A DNA stretch of 64,000 bases. Source: Rhinopomastus cyanomelas (Eukaryota; Chordata; Aves; Bucerotiformes; Rhinopomastidae). Of this stretch, positions 22,331-35,166 are shown in pieces. The stretch covers positions 124,441 through 188,440 of the forward strand of contig VXBP01010397.1 of the NCBI GenBank assembly GCA_013400115.1. Reading direction: 5' to 3'. A program made the position numbers and the translations under genes. The stretch's first letter is position 1. Each line of letters begins with the position of its first letter. The notes under the pieces were generated by a model, which had not been told where the DNA came from, made no database searches, and saw only the letters and a list, made by a program, of their open reading frames with translations.

Positions 22331-25300
22331 AAATTTTAATTTTCATCCGTAGTTCATGTGGCTAATTTATAATGTGGCCGGGCAAGCAAGAAAGCAGTGA
22401 CTTCCAAAGAAAAGAGCGAGTGACACAGAAGAATGACCTTATCATCTCTTACAGCACCCAGGTGCCAGCATCTATTTTTAATCAAAATCACAGCCTGCTT
22501 TCACAAGCTATGACATCCCTACCCATGCACTGACAGAGCTAAAGGGTGAACTGGGTGGAGTGCAGGAGTTTTCTTTGACCCCATACAATACTTCACACCT
22601 CCTTTGCAAACAACCAGTTTTACCCTTCAACAAGAAAATCCTGCTCGTGCTCCTGTTAAAATATCTTTTTTAAATAATTCCTTGGTTTATTTGATCCTGC
22701 TTCTATGCCCATTGAGAACCAAAATCTCCAGCTAAGCCAAAATCTTACATGAATATTTACAAGGTTCCCCACAGGCACCCTGGTGACACTGGTGGAAGAA
22801 ATGTGTTCATCTGCATAATCTAATGTGTTCGGAGCAGGACAGCCATAGTTCCCACCATTTCGTTTACGTCAGCACCCATCTCTAACACCTTTTCGATGCA
22901 AGCTGAAACCATATTGCTCACAAGTGTCCTTCTGCAGCCCCATGGGAAGGGCTATGTCTGTTGCATAAGTTATAAAATCGGATTTCCTCTAATGAGAAGT
23001 CAAGTCTGAACTGCCTACTGCGTCTCAGGATAATCTCTACCATGATAACACCACTTCCTCCTTCTCCTTGGCAGGTCTATTTATCTCCTTCAGAGTCTAT
23101 TTGACCGCAAAGACCTTAACACAGACATGATAGGAGCGTATCTCTGACAATCTCCCTCAGAGCTGCCACTCTTCAGTCTGCAGTCCCCATGGCCAGATAT
23201 CTTTCCTCTGCATGACTAAGGTTTTGGTTTCCCTGTTACACCTAATGACAAACTCCTGTTTCCTTTAAGTATTGTGTGATTCAACCCCAAAACCTCAGTT
23301 CAATTAGAACATCCAAGGCTTGCATTTCTCTCTCAGCATTGTAAGTTTTGCGGGTCTAATACCATCTTTTAAAGGGGTTTGTGATTTTCAGTAGGATATG
23401 ATATTGTCAGATGAGCCATAAATGTTTCTAAAGAGATATCTAAGGAAAGGGAAAAAAGAACACAAAGACTGGCTGAAAAGAGCCCTTTGATGGCAGGATG
23501 GCTGAAAGAGGTTTATGTTTCTCAGCTTTATCTTATAATGTACTAATGGATCCAAGGTTAGACATGTAGGCTAAGCCACTCAGCCAGGCTCCCTGACAAG
23601 TCAAAGGAAGAGATTATTCTCTCATTATAATGACTCATCCCAATCTGAAACAGTCAGGTTTATTTGTCCTACTGAAATACCCATAGACAAGAAAGAGATT
23701 AATTGCCTAGAGAAAAAAATCAGGGGAGAAGACTTTTACAATTATGTGTGTCCGTGTTAGCCTACAAGCTCTTCTGTATCTCTGTGTTAACCCACAAAGA
23801 TCACCTGCCCTATACCAACTCCCTGGTCTCAGGGCACTTCCTCAGTGCTACAGACCTTGGGTACCACTGGGATAACCTTGTATAAAATCCTGAGTGCCTC
23901 TGTTAGGGGAACGGGAGGGCATCCCGTGAGCAGGAATAAAGTCCTCACTAGATGCATAGTCAACACTTCCTGAAATGCTTCCATAAGGTCTGTCAAATCA
24001 AATCTTAATAACTCGGAATAAAAGGCTTGTGCTGAAGATATCTGGAGAGCACTGTATGCTGTGACTCAGACCTTGGACGTCACACTTGGACAGCACAGTG
24101 ACCCCAAGAGAAGAGAAGGTAAAGAAGTCACAGAAAGTGACCACCGCCACCTTCTAACCTTTCCTGCTGGTTAGAGACTGACCATGTGAATACTCTCCCA
24201 CATCACGACAGCACATGGCTGTCACTGAAGAAATGACATTTATAAAAGAAATATATAAAACAAAGAATGAGAAAATAAATTTATCATTCAGATAAAGTAG
24301 ATGGATTTGAAAAAAAGCAAGCTCAATATTAGCAACTTAACTACTACATCTACTTTTTTGGCAGGCTAATAGTATGAATACTAGGTAAAATTCCATATAT
24401 CTTCAATGATGGGCTCTGATTTTTAAGCAGTTTGGCTATTGCTTGAGCATTTTGCGAGAAGAGTTTTAGAAGTATTTCATGTCTATGCAGGCTATAAACA
24501 GAACACATATGGAATTTTTCTTTCCTCAAAACTTTCAAGATTTTTAATTTTTCCCTCCCACTCTAAGCTAAGAGAAAGCCAAAAAATGTCATGTTCAAAA
24601 AACAATTATTGAAGAACTATGCATCAGTCGGAATTTTTCAGAGCTGGTTCTACTCCAATTTTAAACCTTGTTTTTATTGTAATACATAAAAACAACTCAG
24701 ACAGAGGGTAGTTTTGAACCAAAACACCTCGTACCTTCTTTTCATTTTGAAAAGGCTGGAATGGGATGCTTCAACAAATCTCAGAAGTGTTTTTCACCTT
24801 CAAACGCGGATCATAATTAAAAACAGCTCTTTCCCCCACAATTCATTAATTTGGATGAATCAACAAATTCCAATAGTAATCAATGTTTTTTAGGAAATTC
24901 CCTGAGCAGCTTTTCCTCAGCTTACAAAAAGCTGAAAGCATGTAGCAACAGGCCCTTTCTCTCTGCACTCGTAGCAGAGCCCAGCACAAAGCCACATAGG
25001 CAGTTTTGGTCTCAGGCTTGACTGTTATGGTACATCAAAGCGGTTTTTGTTTAAAACAATTCCTAGCTGCTGAAGAGAGTGTAACGACGGTGCCTCCTGC
25101 AGTGGCATCTCAGCCTGAATTTTCACGCGGTGTCTCTTCTCTGGTGTTGTCTGCAAAGGCTGTGCGTTCAGCAGCGGTGCAGGCAGAGATAAACTCCGGT
25201 TTCTCTGACTCTGGAGGTCTGGAGCATATGGTGCTGCTAGGTCACAAGTGCACTAGGTGGTCCCTAGTTATTCTCTATGTCCCTAGTTCATTCCCCTTAC

Positions 25301-25357
25301 AAAATTAGTATTCGGTTAGTTTCTCCAAGGGTTTAGTCTTCTGACTTCTAAAGAAAT
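22331..25357. other. non-coding tract, no gene recognised
   Basis: Apart from the LTR-like candidate listed at 23690, I see no named repeat and no coding signature. Open frames are short (up to about 100 codons at 25006-25308). Confidence 0.55.
23690..23975 (+). other. weak solo-LTR-like candidate
   Basis: A TATAAAAT box at 23881-23888 is followed about 50 bp later by an AATAAA at about 23936-23941. The order and spacing resemble the promoter and polyadenylation signals of a retroviral long terminal repeat. Terminal TG...CA boundaries and a target-site duplication could not be fixed, and no viral coding sequence is nearby. It may equally be a coincidence of two AT-rich motifs. Confidence 0.2.
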
Positions 25358-25890
25358 ACAGAATCGTAGAATGATTGGGCTGGAAGGCACTTTGAAATGT
25401 CATCTAGTCCAAACTCCCTGCAGTGAGCAGGGACATCTTTAACTAGATCAGGTTGCTCAGTGCCCAATCAAAGCCTGACCTTGAATGCCTCCAGGGATTC
25501 AGCTTCTACCACCTCTGGAACAGGCAAACTGTTCCAGTGCTTCACCATTCTGATTATAAAGAACATTTTTTTCCTAACATCCAATCTAAATCCAACCTGT
25601 TCTAGTCTGAAACCATTGCCCCTCATCCTCTCACCATACACCCTACGCCCTTGTGAACAGTCCCTCACCAGCTTTCCTGCAGACTCATTTCAGGCTGCTA
25701 TAAGGTCTCCCCAGAGCCTTGTCTTCTCCAGGGTGAACCACCCCAACTCTATCAGCCTGTCCTTGAAGGAGAGGTGCACCAGACCTGTGATCATTTTAGT
25801 GGCCTTCCTCTGGACACACTCGAACAAGTCCACATCTTTCTTGTGTTGAGGGTTCCTCAGATTTCCCAGGAGGTGCCCCAAATGAGGCTG
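25358..25890 (-). mobile_element. CR1 LINE, 3' end, older subgroup
   Basis: Antisense CR1. The plus strand begins ACAGAATCGTAGAATGATTG (tail), then GGCTGGAAGGCACTTTGAAA. The minus strand encodes RLIELGWFTLEKTRLWGDLI, VYGERMRGNGFRLEQVGFRL, KKMFFIIRMVKHWNSLPVPE and ESLEAFKVRL, plus QHKKDVDLFECVQRKATKMI near 25770-25850. Several frame breaks occur. It fades past 25870 in a segment resembling the next upstream block. Sequence differences from the LCDLI and GAMV subgroups mark a separate, older lineage. Confidence 0.92.
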
Positions 25891-26011
25891 AAAATAGACT
25901 GATTTGGGTAAACACAAATGAAATAGCTCGTTCTTGGTACTTGTAAGGCTGAGTACTTCCCCACAACTGCTTTTGTTCCCTTTGTGGTTGTGCACAGGGA
26001 GAAATATTTAT

Positions 26012-26153
26012 GACAGTATCACAGTATTACCAAGGTCAGAAGAGACCTCATAGATCATCAAGTCCAACCTGTTACCACAGAGCCACAAAGTGCCACGTCC
26101 AATCCTGCCTTGAACAGCTCCAGGAATGGCGACTCCACCACCTCCCTGGGCAG
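26012..26153 (-). mobile_element. CR1 LINE, 3'-terminal fragment with ATACTGTG-type tail
   Basis: Antisense CR1 of about 140 bp beginning GACAGTATCACAGTATTACC, then AGAGACCTCATAGATCATCA and CACCACCTCCCTGGGCAGG, where it stops abruptly at its 5' truncation. Tail and 3' region match the copy at 839-1206 closely, so both come from the same subfamily. A short spacer separates it from the older CR1 at 25358-25890. Confidence 0.93.
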
Positions 26154-28697
26154 GTGACACCTTACGGTGTTTCCAGCATCCGGGTACTAAGATGCAAGAG
26201 AAAACTTCACCAGCTTGGTGACTAACCCTCAGAGAAGTTTATTTAGACCTGAATTATAAATATATTAAACACAGAAAAGAGAAGAAAATGAGTTTGAAAG
26301 GAAGTGCATGCTATCACCCTTTCATTGATACGAGACTTCGGGTGCCACAGCAACAGTTCAACAGACCTGACTGGGAAACGTTTGAAAGGCGACTGTGAAT
26401 CAAGTCACACTTATAATGACACAGGGAAGCAATCATTCCTTCTGATCAACCCATCCTCTGTTTTCCCGTGGGTGCTAATAACAGTCCTTAGTAGCCCTTT
26501 GGGACTCTTTCTGGTATCCCTTGAAAAGGAAGGGAGTTTCAGTCCCAGTGTCGTAGCCGTGCTGTGGATGCTTGGATGGACATTGAACACGCACACCTTG
26601 CAACTTACCTCTGAAACAGGCAGGGACTCAGGCCAGTCTTTCATGTGTTCACAACGCCTGTAGCCTCAGCTGCTTTAGCAGTTTGCTGGCTTCAAACAAG
26701 CAAACAAAAATCAGGCTTAGTGACACATATTTTGCTGTTTAAATACTATTCATGGATGAGAAAGAAGCTTCAAGGAGCATCCAGATGCAGCTGGCAACTG
26801 CATCAAGAAGGTAAGTCATAGAAAGCACATGGAAAATTAGAAGTGCAGTGTCAGGTGGGACACTGCAGGTTTAAGCAAGACCTGGTGATGGAGCTGAGCA
26901 GATGGACATGGAAGCTGATTCCCAGACTGTCACTGAAAGACTGTTAGTAACTTTCCAGGTCATGCTGAGTGATCTGCAGATTCACAGGGTCCTGTTGCCT
27001 TTACTATTCGGTCAGAAGTTCGAAAAGACAGACCAAATGAAGCTTTGAGTGTTAACAAGGTTCCATGGCCAGCAGCTGGAAAGTTGAAATCATGAGACTT
27101 TCCATTGACCCACCCAGTGATTATTTCTGAATTCTAAACTACCTTCATATGAACTGCTCAGTTAAGAAATTTATTGGAAAAAACCCAAATAAATAAAACC
27201 CAAAAAAACCCCTCAAGTCACAGGAGAAGAAACAAACACTCACACAATGCCCCCACCCCAAATAAACCATTCTGTGGAAGCTAAAAATACTAATTCTATC
27301 TTTTTGTGGTAATAAATTTCACTTTTTTTCCCTGCAGCACTAGGGCAAATGAAAATCCAGTCTGTGCCTGCAAAGTTTATAAATAGCAGTACACCAATCT
27401 TGTGAAGGACATGAAAGGGTCAAGGGAAGAAAGGAATTACTTAGGGTAGCCCAGGGAAGCAGAGCTCCCAGTGAAAAGGCAAAGCTAAGTAGTGGAATTT
27501 GTGGCTTAAACATTATCATAGTGCTTCCTGATATGTATTTGGCCTTTAAGTGGTCTCCCAAGAGATAAGAAGAGATCTTTAAGTGCTTGGAACATTTCAG
27601 TTAGATTGGACTAAATTCCTAAAAAATGTCTGGCAATGAGTTAGCCTTCAAAGGAGATTGATGAGCTAATTAGGTTCCTTCCATCTCCGGCTACCGTGGC
27701 TCCATGTGTTGTCAGCGCAGTGCGACCTCAGAACGAGAAGCGTGGGACACATCTGTGGTGATGGACTATACATAGCGCTGTGCGGCCGTGCGCGGCGTCG
27801 GGACCTCTGGCACTGAGCGGCACTCGAAAAAGGACCCTTAAAATAAAACACTTAAGAATAGCAAGACTAACCTTTTCAGAAGGGGGCTGATGCAACTGCC
27901 ATTCCTCAGCCACCAGCATGTCCAGTTTCTGAAATGCCATTAAAAAATAGCAACAGATTTTCACCCTGCTGCCTACTGCTGGTCAACAGAGTGATCCCAG
28001 CACAAAACCACTTGGCAGCCTAAGAACATCAGGAAGTACTTCACATGCAGTATCTCTCTGTTGATCTGTTTGTGTCACAATGCACTTCACACCGTAAATC
28101 ACCTTGCCTGAAGTGAATCGCTTACCAAAAAGATTCCTCTGCCTTCCTCCTGCCTTGATATGTTTGTTCTTACATTTCCAAACTGATCCAGGATTGAAAC
28201 AGGGTTTGAAGTGTGGACATGGTCGTGGTCAGGAAAAAATACTGCTTCCAAAAAGTGGCACTGTGTGACTTGTGAGTTATTTCTTCTCAATTATTTCCAG
28301 TCACATTCTGCTCAGCTTGCATATCAAAAAGGACATTCTTAGCTCCTAATGTCACCATAAAATGAATTACAGTCTTCATCTATTCCACCTTACTACTAAG
28401 TGCAGAAGAGTCATGAGACCAAGACGAGGGTGGCAGGAAACAGGAGGAAACTGCTCTTTGCAGCCTCCGTCCTGTTCTTCTTCACCTGAAACTTCATACT
28501 CACCGGTAAACAACTCATGAGAAAAACGTTTGACAGATAATTAGTTTTTCAGTAATTGTTTCAGCCACCGGTAATTGCCTGGGAGATGCACCAGCCTGGC
28601 GTTAGTTACTTGTTCCTGCACCGTATACCTGATGGACTGTTGCAAAGCAATGCACTTGCATATGAAGGCTTCATCAGTCTGGAAACTTCAAACAAAA
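26154..28697. other. non-coding tract, no gene recognised
   Basis: No named repeat is found. Open frames reach 119 codons (26304-26663) without a family match. A CpG-dense patch lies near 27690-27830. Confidence 0.55.
27690..27830. promoter_or_regulatory. short CpG-dense patch, function unknown
   Basis: About 16 CpG in 140 bp, including GCGGCCGTGCGCGGCGTCGG at about 27781-27800, inside a CpG-poor tract. A small CpG island or a first exon of a non-coding transcript is possible. No start site or splice donor can be assigned with confidence. Confidence 0.3.
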
Positions 28698-28730
28698 GAA
28701 TCACAGAACCACAGAGCATTAGGGATTGGA
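28698..28730 (-). mobile_element. CR1 3' tail fragment (first of a doubled tail)
   Basis: On the plus strand GAATCACAGAACCACAGAGC, then ATTAGGGATTGGA is an antisense CR1 3' end cut after about 33 bp. A second CR1 3' end in the same orientation follows immediately. Confidence 0.85.
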
Positions 28731-28732
28731 AA

Positions 28733-28850
28733 AATCATAGAATCATTAGGGATCAGAAGGGACCTCAAAAGAACATCTAGTCCAATCCCCCTGCCACAAC
28801 AGGATCACCTAGACCAAGTTCTCACACGAACATATCCAGGCAGGTTTTAG
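28733..28850 (-). mobile_element. CR1 LINE, 3'-terminal fragment (second of a doubled tail)
   Basis: On the plus strand AATCATAGAATCATTAGGGA, then AGGGACCTCAAAAGAACATC, CAGGATCACCTAGACCAAGT and CATATCCAGGCAGGTTTTAG. This is an antisense CR1 end of the LCDLI subgroup, truncated at 28850 within the last ORF2 codons. Confidence 0.92.
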
Positions 28851-29189
28851 AATTTCATGTTCTGGCTGTGCAAGCCATGACCTTTTGAGAAAAACCACCA
28901 TAAGCTAGCCATTGACCTGAAGAGCTGGCAATAAAAAGGATGACTGTGTTTTCAGAAGTGTTCCTGATTCCTCAAACACCAATAGGACACACAATTTCTT
29001 TGAAACCATTACTACATGCTAGTCAGGATCAATTAGATGCTCTGAGGGAAAGGAGCCTTCAGGTGTTGAAAAGAAGATAATGTTTACAAAATTAAAACTG
29101 ATAGGTAGAACTGGTCTTTGTCTGTCCCCTAGCATGAAATTATTGCCTATGAGATACCAAAGCCTCCTTGTTGGCAGTACCCATGTGAG

Positions 29190-29253
29190 ATTTTATATAT
29201 ATATATATAAAACATTTGCATATATATTACGATTTTATATGTCTATATAATGT
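29190..29253. repeat. TA-rich simple repeat
   Basis: A (TA)8 run at 29194-29209 is followed by further TATATATT and CTATATAATG segments. Confidence 0.9.
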
Positions 29254-31554
29254 GACAGATCAAGAAACTCCTCTGGAGTCATCATTTTTGTTATGCAGTA
29301 GAATTACAGATTTTAGCTCTCCAGCACGGATTTCTAGAGCATTTTGTAAGTCTCCCTAGAGAACTGGGGCTAAGAAGCCAGACATGTAGCATCAGGAAGT
29401 CGTTATAGGTGGAAAATCTCTCCTTCTCCGGACAAAACTTGTCTCAATGATCTCCTTTTGCCATCACGCCCATAGCAACATTACTAGCAAAAGATGAAAG
29501 ATGTCTGACAACTTTGTTCCCCTGGAACCGTAGAGTCTTCTACTGTAAGGATAACTTTCATGTGGAACAGACACAGAACTTTTTCTGGGAGTGGGTCCAA
29601 CACTGTGAAATAAATCCTTACAGGACTGGAGAACCCTCCCAAACCTCACCACCTTCAGGTCCTTGCACATCATGTGATTTCCTTCTTGCCTCCTGCAGTG
29701 TCAAAGCACCGAAGGGAAGTGCAAGCATATTTATTTAAGCCTTCCCCAGCTAAGATGTTCCACCGGTGCCATCTCTCCTCATGCTCTTTGTAATGCTCAG
29801 TCGCAGCTGGAAAGCGTGCCACCATGTAGGAACATTATCACATGAATGAAGAGTAGACAACCAGAAGGTGTTGTCCTAGCTTAATTGGTGGTAGGAGTGT
29901 GGGGACGGAGAGACAGCAGAAAGGAGGCAGGGAAGGAGGCAAGCTCTAAGGCACAGCAACCCACGAATGAAAAAGCATTAGAAGTGACCACCGACGATCC
30001 AGTTTAGTCCAGCAGATTCACACATATAGCAAGCACTCAGAACTGGCACCACCCTGAAAGCTGAGACAAGGGCAATTTTGACACTCCTCAAGAAACCACA
30101 TCCCAAAAGCAGAAAAGGGCCCCTTTCTCCTTCAAGGAAGGAAAGAAGTAAAATTATCAGAAGGGTAAATCAGGTCTTTGAAAACCAAGGATGAAAAATA
30201 AGGGGCTATGATGCATTCTACAGGAGCAAAAGTTTGTTGGGTATTAAGAAGACAGGACACTGGGTCTGAAACCAATAAAAATCAGTTTGGAATTAGATCA
30301 GCATCTAGTCTTCTCTCGATCAAAGAAACACCAGTGTCTCCCAAACAAGACTTTTTTGTTTGGGTGAAATTTTCAGCTACGTGGAACATGTCTGATTCAC
30401 TTTCTTGTCTTTCTTTTTTCCTCTTTGCTTTCCTGTCTGTGGGGTGTTTGACAACTTGTTTTACCATCCTAAAAAACAATCCAGACACGCTGTGCATCTG
30501 CAGACCAGTACCTGGATACCTGTGACCTGCACCCTGAGGACAGTCTATTCACAATTTCACAGCTAAGCAGAGTCTCCTATTTTTCTCCCGTCAAGGATTT
30601 TCCAAGAGTATCCTCAGAGCATCAGCAACAGTCATCTTTCAGAAAACACTCGCCCAGAGACCTGTGAAACTCCAGCAGTCCTGGCTTGCAGCAGGAGGGC
30701 CAGCAGGAACAGTGAAGAAACTTCTATGGGATAGCCACTCTTCAGGTTGGTTTAGTCCTGCCAGATGACATCATACTTCTTGGTCTGTTTTCCGCCAAGC
30801 TCTGCATGGATCCTGACCAGCCCAGCAGAAGCCTGGGGTTTTAGTTATTGTTTTGTTTCTGGATGGATAGAGCTTCACCTCACACCACTGCAACTTGCCT
30901 CCACTGGCAACCGTTTTCTCCATCAGCATCGGTGCCAGCAGGAGGGCTGATCAGCCCTGCGGTCTGAGTGGGCTGTAATCAATGGCAGAGCAGGGTGGAG
31001 TGGCTGGTACAGGCAGGAGCTGGCTGTGCTGCACTTATCCTAAGGAGCTGAGAGTTGGGGCACTGCAGATAGGAGCTGGGGAAGTGCTGAGTGGCTGTGC
31101 AGCTGAGAGAGAACAGACCCTCCCTTATCCTGAAGTGAGAAGTTGAACCAAAAGGGATTTTGCTGTTTCAAATTACAGGCCGGTGGCTCCAGGCAAATCT
31201 GGAGGGGGCTGCCACCTCCTGAAATAGCACCAGCAAGGGCAGCATGTCCAGATCAGGAGCATTCGGGTGACATTTGGAAGTGAGGGTTGCACTGCCTGAC
31301 CCTTTCCTCCATCCTCTCCCCCAGCCAGGAGTGAAGGAAAAGCATGCAGGTGTTGCATCAAGAACCAAGTCAGATCTTGTGGTCAGGACACCTTCCCTCC
31401 TAACCATTTCCCCTTTTCTCACTGAACCAAAAGCCTTTGGCTATTGGGGAGCTTAAATATTTTGTTGCCACTCTGATCACTTACAAGCACACAGCGACTG
31501 GCCTTAATTCTTTAATCCTCCCGTTGTCTTTCAAAGCTTTTTTATATCGTCACC

Positions 31555-31560
31555 AATAAA
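31555..31560 (+). terminator. possible polyadenylation signal
   Basis: AATAAA followed by a GT/T-rich element (CTTGTCTGTCTCTGGTGTTT) within 25 bp, which is good spacing for cleavage and polyadenylation. No upstream gene is recognised, so the call rests on the motif alone. Confidence 0.25.
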
Positions 31561-32723
31561 GCTTGTCTGTCTCTGGTGTTTTCCTGCTTCTCTGGCTGGG
31601 TTACAGTGGTGGGGTGGGGGGTAGAGGAAGGGGCTTATGGAGAAGGGAAGAGGGCTGGATCATTGCCAGGCTTTGAAAGGCTGCTTAAGCATTTTTCTGT
31701 GGCTTGCAGGGTTTTACTCAGCAAAGTCTCCCAAACCACAGAATGTGCCCCTACTTGTATAACTTTACAAAGTGGGGATGATTAGAGCATAAGCCTCATC
31801 CCTCTGGAAGCTGCCCTTTTGTCTCTGGGGTGTAACAATGCGTTATTCGTCTTTGTCTGGTTCTTATCTCATCAATGCACTCCATTATTTCTGCTCTCCC
31901 TCCCTTCCCTGGTGCTGTACACACACCTCCCTCTTCTGTAGCTCAGTTAATGGAACAAGCCTGTGTCCTTAATCCTTTCCAAAGCTCAGGACAGCAACAG
32001 GGTGTGTGTGAGTGCACTCCACACGTATGTTGGAGTGAAGCCTTCCCCTTCTCTTTCTACCTTCCCTGTTCGGTTTGGCACACGGTCATACCCACAACTC
32101 CAGAATTCCTCAGGCCTGAGCCCTGCTGGATTAGGATAGTGTCACATTAGCTCGGGGCTCAAGCCCTGCCTGTCCACAGCGCACAGATCCACAAACCTTC
32201 AACAGTACATTTAATTAGTTTCTCATCTTCACACCTCCTTCTTGTGACACACCATCACCAGGTGATGCTGCCCCAGGAATTGCCTCCATCTTCTGGCTCA
32301 GAGGAGAGGGAAGGAGAACACCATGGAGAAGCAGGCTAATGGAGGAGGCCAGTGATTTCTTTGTGTTTCATGCCCATGAGAATAGATAGCAAAGTTTGGA
32401 AAGGGGATTTTTTGCTCAGGTAAGAGTCACTGGAACGGGTCAAAAATATTCTAGGTGGTCCTGACCTGAGGAAATGGCTCCAGATGGACTTCAAAAATGT
32501 ACAGCATCAGCGAAGCCAAACCCCATGGTTAAAAGAAATCCCAGGGAGAAAATTCACCTCAGAGTTGAAGCAAAACGAAGAAGCAACTCCTCTTTACGGT
32601 CTTCTTTAATTCATCTTTGTGAACATCACATTCTACCAAGTATGATGTTGAGCAATGTCTGTGTTCCCTGGCTTGTGCTTGTTCTCCATCTATTGAATAT
32701 CTTCAACCTTGCCTCCTGCTTCA

Positions 32724-32805
32724 GTTGTAAACTCCTTGGGGCACGGTCTGTCTTTTTCCCTTTAGCATTTTTACAGCATCTGGAACACAATGGTCAGTGG
32801 CTGAG
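32724..32805 (+). repeat. possible ancient L2/MIR-type 3' tail
   Basis: AGTTGTAAACTCCTTGGGGC, then ACGGTCTGTCTTTTTCCC and TTTTTACAGCATCTGGAACA, then CAATGG follows the order of a tail common to old amniote L2/MIR-type elements (ttgtaaactctttggggcaggg, gtctttttgttctgtg, tgtacagcacctagcacaatgg). It lies inside an open frame of 137 codons (32474-32887) that is probably spurious. Confidence 0.45.
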
Positions 32806-34364
32806 CACCCTCTGGGCAGTTGTACAAATCCAAGCCAGCCACTGTAATCAATTCCACTGCATCAAAACAACAGAAATTTGTATCTAAATTTTCCTCACTG
32901 GAAGCTAAACTGGAAAAGAAATGGTGGAGCCCATCTGCTGGTGGGCAGTGACATACAGACGTCAGTGGAGTTTGCTGACTGGGTGAAATGCTCCAGCATC
33001 ACTTACTAGAAGCGCTGGGAGTCACAGCGTTGGCCGACTACAAAGAGATAGTAGATCATGCTGTTGCCTTCACTGCAGTCCCTCCCAGATGTTCCCTCTG
33101 ATCTTTAGCGGTGGCATCCCTATTATTTGACTCTCAGAATTTCCAGAGCTCAGTGTGGGGCCTGCAAACAAGGGCTTGATTGCTATCATTAACATTTCTG
33201 AGGAAGCACTGACGATTCCTGGCAATATACCCCCTCCAGAGCACCTCAGTAGGGCAAAAACGGGACAGGAGTAGCGAGAGAGGGTAGGTTGAGGTTGTTT
33301 GTGACAGACAAGCTATAAAAATGCCTGTTACCATCATGCTCCGGAGCAAAAAAGTGAAAAAATTTGTCGCCCAATGAAAAAGTGAAATCTGATCAGAGTT
33401 AGCCAAAGGAATCTGACCCACAAAGTTCTTTCCTGGAGCTGCTCAATGCTCACTCTGTGGTAACTGAACAACATTGGCAGCGATCTCCCTCACAGTCTCT
33501 CTCTTCCTTTTCCAGGAACTACTACCCCCTTCCTGATTTCATTAGAAATTGCAGTATTTATTTTATCCTTACTGGGAAGGAGAGGAAGAAGAAACAGACT
33601 GGTTTATTTTTTTCTTTTCCCCCTCCACTCCTCTACAAGTGAACACTCAGAATTTTCATGTTTCTATTCTTCTCCATTTAGTAACGACCATGGTTGAGGT
33701 CTGGGCTAGAGGCAGATGTAACCCCGAGGTTACATCTCACTCAAATCTCACAGGCTGCTCTGTTATACTGCTCATTCTCCTAGAAAGACCTTTTGAACAG
33801 GTTTTAATAGCACACCAGCGTCACCAAGACTCGGTAAAAACAGCAGGACAACCTTTACCAAAGTTCTTTCCCTTCCCTTAAACTGTTGTCTAATGTTCCC
33901 GGTTTGCAGAGGCCAGTTGCTGTGCAAAGCCTGCAGAGCTTTATGGTCAATATTTGGAGTGACAGCCATGCCCAGTCACGTTGCACAAGGGAAAATGGCA
34001 CAGAGAAAACCAAAACACCAGACCAGACCCTCAACAGCAGCTTCAAGAGAAGGAGCAAGTTTTCACTGTCCTCCATAGAATCCCTGTAAACTACGATGCT
34101 GGCTTTTAGGACATTTTCTTCATCGTAAAGGTGAGAGTCCACAGACCCTCAGACAACTGTAAATAGTAACGTCTGCTCTAAAACTTAATAAGTGCTTTCA
34201 CACGGACAATTAACACTGCAATCGCTCTACTGATTGCACACAGGAAAATGTTCAGCAAAAGCAGAACAGAGTATGTTCAAAATTGGCTTTTCTTCTAGCA
34301 ATCATCGAAAAATAAGTCCTGTGACACTCGGGAGCATCAACATTCCTGTTGCTACAGAGTTTGC

Positions 34365-34500
34365 CATGGGCAGATCTCAGAGTGCTTTATGAAGGGGGTG
34401 AGGAACGGGATCCGGATTTCCCCGAGGAGGAAACCCATGCCAGGAAAAGGGACGCTGTCTTCCCAAGGGCGTGTAGGCATGAGCAGAGTAAGGAATAATT
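34365..34500 (-). repeat. possible ancient MIR-like relic
   Basis: GCAGATCTCAGAGTGCTTTA, later TTTCCCCGAGGAGGAAACCC and TCTTCCCAAGGGCGTGTAG follow the order of an antisense amniote MIR-type element (gatctcaaagcgctttac, ccattttacagatggggaaac, gacttgcccaaggtcac). The match is distant. Confidence 0.35.
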
Positions 34501-35151
34501 ATTTTTGAGGGCTTGGTCCTTTTACTACTCACAACCTCCGTGTGCTGTGGCTGTCCCCAGCAACTTCACAATGCAATTCCTCCCTTGCACAGCACTTCCT
34601 CACTTCTCTGTTGAGATAAAACCCTAAATCTCAGCCACAAAACCTCTCTTGCTAGCCTCCACTGGTGTGTCCCTGCAAGTGGTTTGTGTCATCATTGGCT
34701 GGATAGAATTAGTAGTTTCTCTGCTAGATTTTCATATGCATTCATTATTGTTTAATTCAAACTCTGAGGATTGAGAACTGAAGCCATGTAAGCAAAGACA
34801 GCTCGGTGGTTGGGCACAAAAGGGGCTACTGAGGCCTGTGCATTTACCTTACTGGTCTAAATTTTTGTCCAGACACATTCAAACTGAAGGCAGGCGACTC
34901 AGGCTCTGAAATAGTTTGCTTGCGCAAAATAAGAAGGGAACCACACAAAAGCATGAGGCAAATGTGGGCTGACATCATTGTCTTGTGTTTGCACAAGGCA
35001 AAAAGCTCTTGAGCTCTTCCATCACAGCAAACAAACAAACAAATATAGAAGTAAGGACCTCAGGTAAGGCCACAGAAGTCCTCTGGATACAAAAGCTTTT
35101 GCGCCAAGCACCCAAAACTGACATCAGCACCAGTCCTCCCAGAGACCTATT

Positions 35152-35166
35152 GGGGGGGGGGGGGGG
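35152..35166. repeat. G15 homopolymer
   Basis: Fifteen consecutive G. True length is uncertain because such runs are error-prone in assembly. Confidence 0.9.

Larger units (their letters stand above)
28851..32723. other. non-coding tract, no gene recognised
   Basis: Contains an AT repeat near 29190-29253, a plausible polyadenylation signal at 31555 and possibly a MIR-like trace near 31720-31785. Open frames are at most 105 codons and unassigned. Confidence 0.5.

Noticed and set aside
25460..25849. 129-codon plus-strand frame
   Set aside because: It is the antisense shadow of the CR1 copy at 25358-25890.
32474..32887. 137-codon open frame
   Set aside because: Runs across a probable old L2/MIR-type tail and shows no protein family, so it is likely spurious.
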